Virus record (IMG/VR): IMGVR_UViG_3300009152_000203
Span: 1 to 24,154 of that record
Direction: 5' to 3' (one strand)
Source of the DNA: a virus
Length of the DNA: 24,154 bases
In this document: positions 20,951 through 24,154 of the stretch, piece after piece
Position numbering within the stretch: the first letter of the stretch is position 1
Layout of the letters: each line of letters begins with the position of its first letter
Notes under the pieces: model-generated
Seen by the model: only the letters and a program-made list of their open reading frames with translations
Told to the model about the DNA's origin: nothing
Databases searched by the model: none
Program-made: the position numbers and the translations under genes

Positions 20951-22720
20951 ATGGGACCGACACTTGAAGAGACCCGCCGCGACCTGCGGTACATGCCGAC
21001 CCAGTATCTGACGCAAGTTGCTCAGAGTCCTAACGACCGGGTTATTGGTGATATCCCCCTAAAAACTTTAGCGGGGCTGGAGTTGAGCCGCCGTGCGCAA
21101 ATGCAGAACGAGTTAGCCGCTATGAACGCGCCTAATCCTCAGATGCCTACGGTGCTTGCTTCAACCGTCCAGTCGCTTAGCCCACAGCCCCAGCAAGGCA
21201 TGATGCCGCCTCAACAACCGATGCCGCAACAGGCTGCGCCTCAACCACAACAGCCGCCAGCACCTCCTCCCCAACCGCAACCCCAGCAGCAACAGCAACC
21301 ACCGCAAGCAAAGCCTAATCCCATTATGGGACTACCTGCTATGCAAGGGCCGAAGAAGATGGCCGGGGGTGGGGTCATTGCGTTTGCTGAAGGATCAAAA
21401 GAACCTATACCCAGTCAATACGCTGGTTGGGAAAATCTTGTATTGGGCTCGGATAAAGAACAACCCGAGAACAAAGACTTTAGCCCCCTTGTTGACCCCC
21501 GTGCGTACCCACGTCCACCTAAAGAGGAAAAGAAAGTACCACCTGCCGTCAAAGATGACGCTAAGAAAGACGAAGGTAAACCCAAAATCATCAAAGTCCC
21601 AGATCAAGCTAGTGGGTTAGCCGAACTCGCAAGAATTGCAGGGGGTATAGGTGGCGGTGGTGGGTTTGGTGGCCGTGGTAGTGGTGGTAGTGAACTTTCT
21701 GCCGCCGCTAAAAGACTTGCGGACTTTAGTGAGAGGGAAACCCCCGAACAGCAGGCATACAGAGCAAGTGCTCTTAAACGCGCCCAAGAGTTTGAAAATT
21801 ACAAATCTCCCGCTATGTCGGAAGCGCAGCGTGAAGCTCTAGAAGAGAAACAATATAATAAGTACCAAGCGCGTTCTAAACCCCACTTCGACATGATGCA
21901 AAAGCTGATTGACGAAGAAAAAGCTGCGAACAACGCTGGTAAAGAAAGCGAATTTTATCAAATGCTGGGTAAGATGGGCGGCGCGTTGATGTCTAGCCGT
22001 GGTGCATTTGGCCCTGCGCTGGGCCGAGCCGTAGGTGAAGGTATTGACTACGCGGATAAAGCAGACGCTGCCCGTGCCGCCGCTGAGCGTTTGCGCCGTC
22101 AAGCTCAGATGGATCTTCTTAAAGCTCGCATGGCTGACGAAAAAGGCGATCAAAAATCTGCCCAAGACTATATAAATGAGCACGACCGCAATATGCGGGA
22201 TGCAGCTAGACTTGAGTTAGACGCAAAGAAAGCCAGCACGGAAATGCTCAAAGATGTTGCCGGGGCTGATACTAAACGGCAGATTGAAGGCGCTAAACTG
22301 AGTAATGCGTTCGATATTGCTAGTATGAGAAACCAGCACGCGCTTGAAAAAGCTGGGCTTACTAACCAGATGGGTTTGATGAATCTTGCCTTGCGTATGC
22401 AAGGAATGGAAGATAAAAATCGCCCTACGATCTCAGATGTAGCCAAAGCAGAAGAACTTGCGGATAAAAAATTTATGGACTTTAAGCGTAGCCCCGAGGC
22501 AATGAAGTACATTTCTAGTATGGAAGAACTTGGTGGGGATAATCTCCTAAAAGCCGTTAATATGGGTACTATGAAACCTGATAATCCTAAATTTTTAGCT
22601 GCTGTTGAAGCTGCTAAAAAGGCATATATAAAGGATCTTCTTAAGGGTACTCGCACAAGTGGCGGGGGTTCGGGCGTAACAATGGGTACTGACTACGCAG
22701 CAAGTATTGGCGCACGATGA
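20951..22720 (+). CDS. Virion protein with Pro/Gln linker, GG box and coiled coils
   Basis: This 589-residue protein has a helical N-terminal module (residues 1-75: LEETRRDLRYMPTQYLTQVA, then IGDIPLKTLAGLELSRRAQM). A Pro/Gln-rich linker (77-124) follows, then the box KKMAGGGVIAFAEGS (135-149). A Lys/Pro-rich charged segment and a short Gly-rich loop (GGIGGGGGFGGRGSGG) come next. Residues 265-530 are long charged helices with alternating Lys/Glu/Ala, likely coiled coil, including YADKADAARAAAERLRRQA. I recall the pairing of the N-terminal module with a GGxVAFAxG box from many aquatic phages. Function is not established; an elongated internal virion or ejection protein fits. ATG 20951 has AAGGA at 20940-20944. 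The end is in an ATGA overlap with the next gene. Confidence 0.7.
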   Translation: MGPTLEETRRDLRYMPTQYLTQVAQSPNDRVIGDIPLKTLAGLELSRRAQMQNELAAMNAPNPQMPTVLASTVQSLSPQPQQGMMPPQQPMPQQAAPQPQQPPAPPPQPQPQQQQQPPQAKPNPIMGLPAMQGPKKMAGGGVIAFAEGSKEPIPSQYAGWENLVLGSDKEQPENKDFSPLVDPRAYPRPPKEEKKVPPAVKDDAKKDEGKPKIIKVPDQASGLAELARIAGGIGGGGGFGGRGSGGSELSAAAKRLADFSERETPEQQAYRASALKRAQEFENYKSPAMSEAQREALEEKQYNKYQARSKPHFDMMQKLIDEEKAANNAGKESEFYQMLGKMGGALMSSRGAFGPALGRAVGEGIDYADKADAARAAAERLRRQAQMDLLKARMADEKGDQKSAQDYINEHDRNMRDAARLELDAKKASTEMLKDVAGADTKRQIEGAKLSNAFDIASMRNQHALEKAGLTNQMGLMNLALRMQGMEDKNRPTISDVAKAEELADKKFMDFKRSPEAMKYISSMEELGGDNLLKAVNMGTMKPDNPKFLAAVEAAKKAYIKDLLKGTRTSGGGSGVTMGTDYAASIGAR

Positions 22721-24154
22721 AAATAGTAAATGTTCCCGGCGCAGGTCCGTTAGGTTTTAAAGACACGGACTCTGATGAATTTATTTATGCAACTATTGCA
22801 AAAATTCAAGACCGCCTGAAACAGATTGACTTAGAGACTCGCCCAGACCCAAGGGATATCCCTCTTGGACGGCAGTTTACTAATTCTCTTAAACGGGGAA
22901 TTGGTGGGCTCGGTGCTACCGGCAGTGAGGCTATGGGTCTTGGGGCGTCTGCGCTAGGGTTTGATGAAGCCGCCACTAGATATTTGGAAACGGGTAAGGC
23001 AAAGCGCCAAGAGCTTGAAGAGCAATACCCTACGTCTTTTTCATCCGTTGATAAAGTCCGTGGCATTTCAGATATACCCGGATTTATTGCAGAGTCTGTC
23101 GGTGAAAACGTAGGCAACCTAGGGTTGATGGCGCTGACCGGAGGGGCTGGCTCTCTCGCTGCGCGTGGGCTTGCCAAAGGTGCTGTTGAAGCGGCGGCTG
23201 CTCGTGCTGCGGCGCAACGTGGTCTGGCTGGGGAGGCGGCTGAAGCATATGCTACCCGCCTAGGTAACCGACTCGCTCCCGCTGCCAGAGCCAAAGCTGG
23301 GGATACTGGCCTGAGCGTTGGTATCGGTACAGGTAGTTTTGGTATTAACGCGCCTGAATCTTTTGCGGGTATTTACGAAGAGACCGGCGGGGAACTAAGA
23401 CCCGGACTTGCTTTTGGTGCTGGCGGGATTAAAGCCATCCTTGATGGTGCTCTTCCTGCACGGTTGATGCGTCAGCTAGGAGCACGTGGACAAGCCGAAG
23501 TAGCAAAAGAACTTGCTGAACGATCCACCATCGTGCCAGAGAGTTTCAAGTTGCGGCTGGCTAAAGAAATTAGTAAAACCGCTGCTACTGAGAGTACCAC
23601 TGAAGCTGTCCAAGAATCAGTCGACATCATCGCAGAACAACTTGCTGGCGCTCCGGGTGGGTTCTCTGATCCTAAGAATGTAGACCGGCTATTGACCGCC
23701 GCTGCCAAGGGTGCGGCTGCTGGTACAGTTATTGGTACTCCGGGCGCTTTGGTTCAGACGATGCGGGAGACCCCCGCAAAAGAGCCTGAGCTACCACTCA
23801 ACGAGACTAAACTTGCTGGATCTGTTGGCCCCGGCCCCGCTGAGAATCTTGCAGCGGCTATGCAGAAGCGCAAAGCTAAAGAGGCTATTACCGAGGATGA
23901 GTTCCAACTGCTCGTCCAAAACGGTGTTCTCAAAGATAACCCGCAGACAAGAGCTTCGGTAAAATTTGCCGCCCCTTCAACTGATCCGTCTCTAGAAGAA
24001 CAAACCAACGCGGCTACTGCAAGCGAAGCCATACAGAATGACGAAGTAGCAAACGCCGCTATGGCGCAAGCTGCATTGCAGCAAGCACAACAACAGAATC
24101 AACAAAACGACCAAGTACGCCAAAATGCGCTGGCCCAAGCGCAAGCAGCTAATG
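22717..24154 (+). CDS. Large internal virion / ejection-type protein (3' partial)
   Basis: ATG 22717 lies in an ATGA overlap with the previous stop, and the frame stays open to the last base, giving 479 visible residues. A short charged N-terminus (MKIVNVPGAGPLGFKDTDSD) is followed by long Ala/Gly-rich hydrophobic helices (GFIAESVGENVGNLGLMALT). The motif GSFGINAPESFAGIYEETG at 206-224 leads into LRPGLAFGAGGIKAILDGAL. A second motif, TESTTEAVQESVDIIAEQLA, is near 291-310, and a Gln/Ala-rich coiled stretch begins near 445. I recall the NAPExFxxIYEETG plus TEAxQE pair from very large internal virion proteins of short-tailed phages, comparable in role to T7 gp16. It is probably ejected into the cell with the DNA. 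Any enzymatic domain would lie beyond the window edge. Confidence 0.7.
   Translation, partial: MKIVNVPGAGPLGFKDTDSDEFIYATIAKIQDRLKQIDLETRPDPRDIPLGRQFTNSLKRGIGGLGATGSEAMGLGASALGFDEAATRYLETGKAKRQELEEQYPTSFSSVDKVRGISDIPGFIAESVGENVGNLGLMALTGGAGSLAARGLAKGAVEAAAARAAAQRGLAGEAAEAYATRLGNRLAPAARAKAGDTGLSVGIGTGSFGINAPESFAGIYEETGGELRPGLAFGAGGIKAILDGALPARLMRQLGARGQAEVAKELAERSTIVPESFKLRLAKEISKTAATESTTEAVQESVDIIAEQLAGAPGGFSDPKNVDRLLTAAAKGAAAGTVIGTPGALVQTMRETPAKEPELPLNETKLAGSVGPGPAENLAAAMQKRKAKEAITEDEFQLLVQNGVLKDNPQTRASVKFAAPSTDPSLEEQTNAATASEAIQNDEVANAAMAQAALQQAQQQNQQNDQVRQNALAQAQAAN

Overview
The window is a contiguous piece of a tailed double-stranded DNA phage (or prophage) genome, and nearly all of it is late virion and lysis module. 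Every gene I accept is on the + strand. Genes are packed end to end, usually with 1- or 4-base stop/start overlaps, and many carry a purine-rich ribosome-binding site. The largest gap between genes is 96 bases (11661-11756), so no stretch over 300 bases lacks a gene. I see no terminase, portal, capsid, polymerase, integrase, tRNA or CRISPR array here. Several families look like those I remember from uncultured aquatic phages. The adaptor, nozzle and internal-virion type proteins point to a short-tailed (podovirus-like) particle. The host is probably Gram-negative, judging by a GH108 endolysin without signal peptide next to a 3TM holin, but it cannot be named from this sequence.

Layout. 1-2451: end of a structural protein, a GGTG-type fibre protein, and a striking seven-repeat protein that should fold as a closed beta-propeller. 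2467-3767: an unknown 121-aa protein, a small very basic protein, an endonuclease VII-like nuclease, and a small membrane plus coiled-coil protein. 3764-8878: a tightly coupled string. It contains a long disordered protein, several small lysine/glycine-rich proteins carrying shared peptide tags, two candidate tail adaptor proteins, a zinc-ribbon protein and two beta-rich virion proteins. 8890-11660: a repeat protein with ten 20-residue units, a 553-aa tail fibre, and its likely assembly chaperone. 11757-13390: a small acidic protein, a strong hairpin, a second endonuclease VII-like gene, the endolysin and the holin. 13390-15839: a large nozzle-like protein and a small fibre-like protein. 15842-24154: four large proteins, the last running off the window, that look like internal or ejected virion proteins.

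How it fits together. The adaptors and nozzle would build the short tail under the portal. The fibres, propeller and repeat proteins would decorate it and contact the host. The large Ala/Gly/Gln-rich proteins would be packaged and ejected with DNA, endolysin and holin would release progeny, and the nucleases may resolve branched DNA before packaging. The most unusual signals are: (i) the seven-repeat propeller with a predicted N-terminal closing strand; (ii) short peptide boxes (aromatic-x-x-GG-hydrophobic and DGCAQRGKTK) reused across otherwise unrelated virion proteins; (iii) an AT-rich fibre-tip plus chaperone cassette; and (iv) in-frame microsatellites in the 1362-aa virion protein. Family assignments rest on motif recall and reading; no database search was run.
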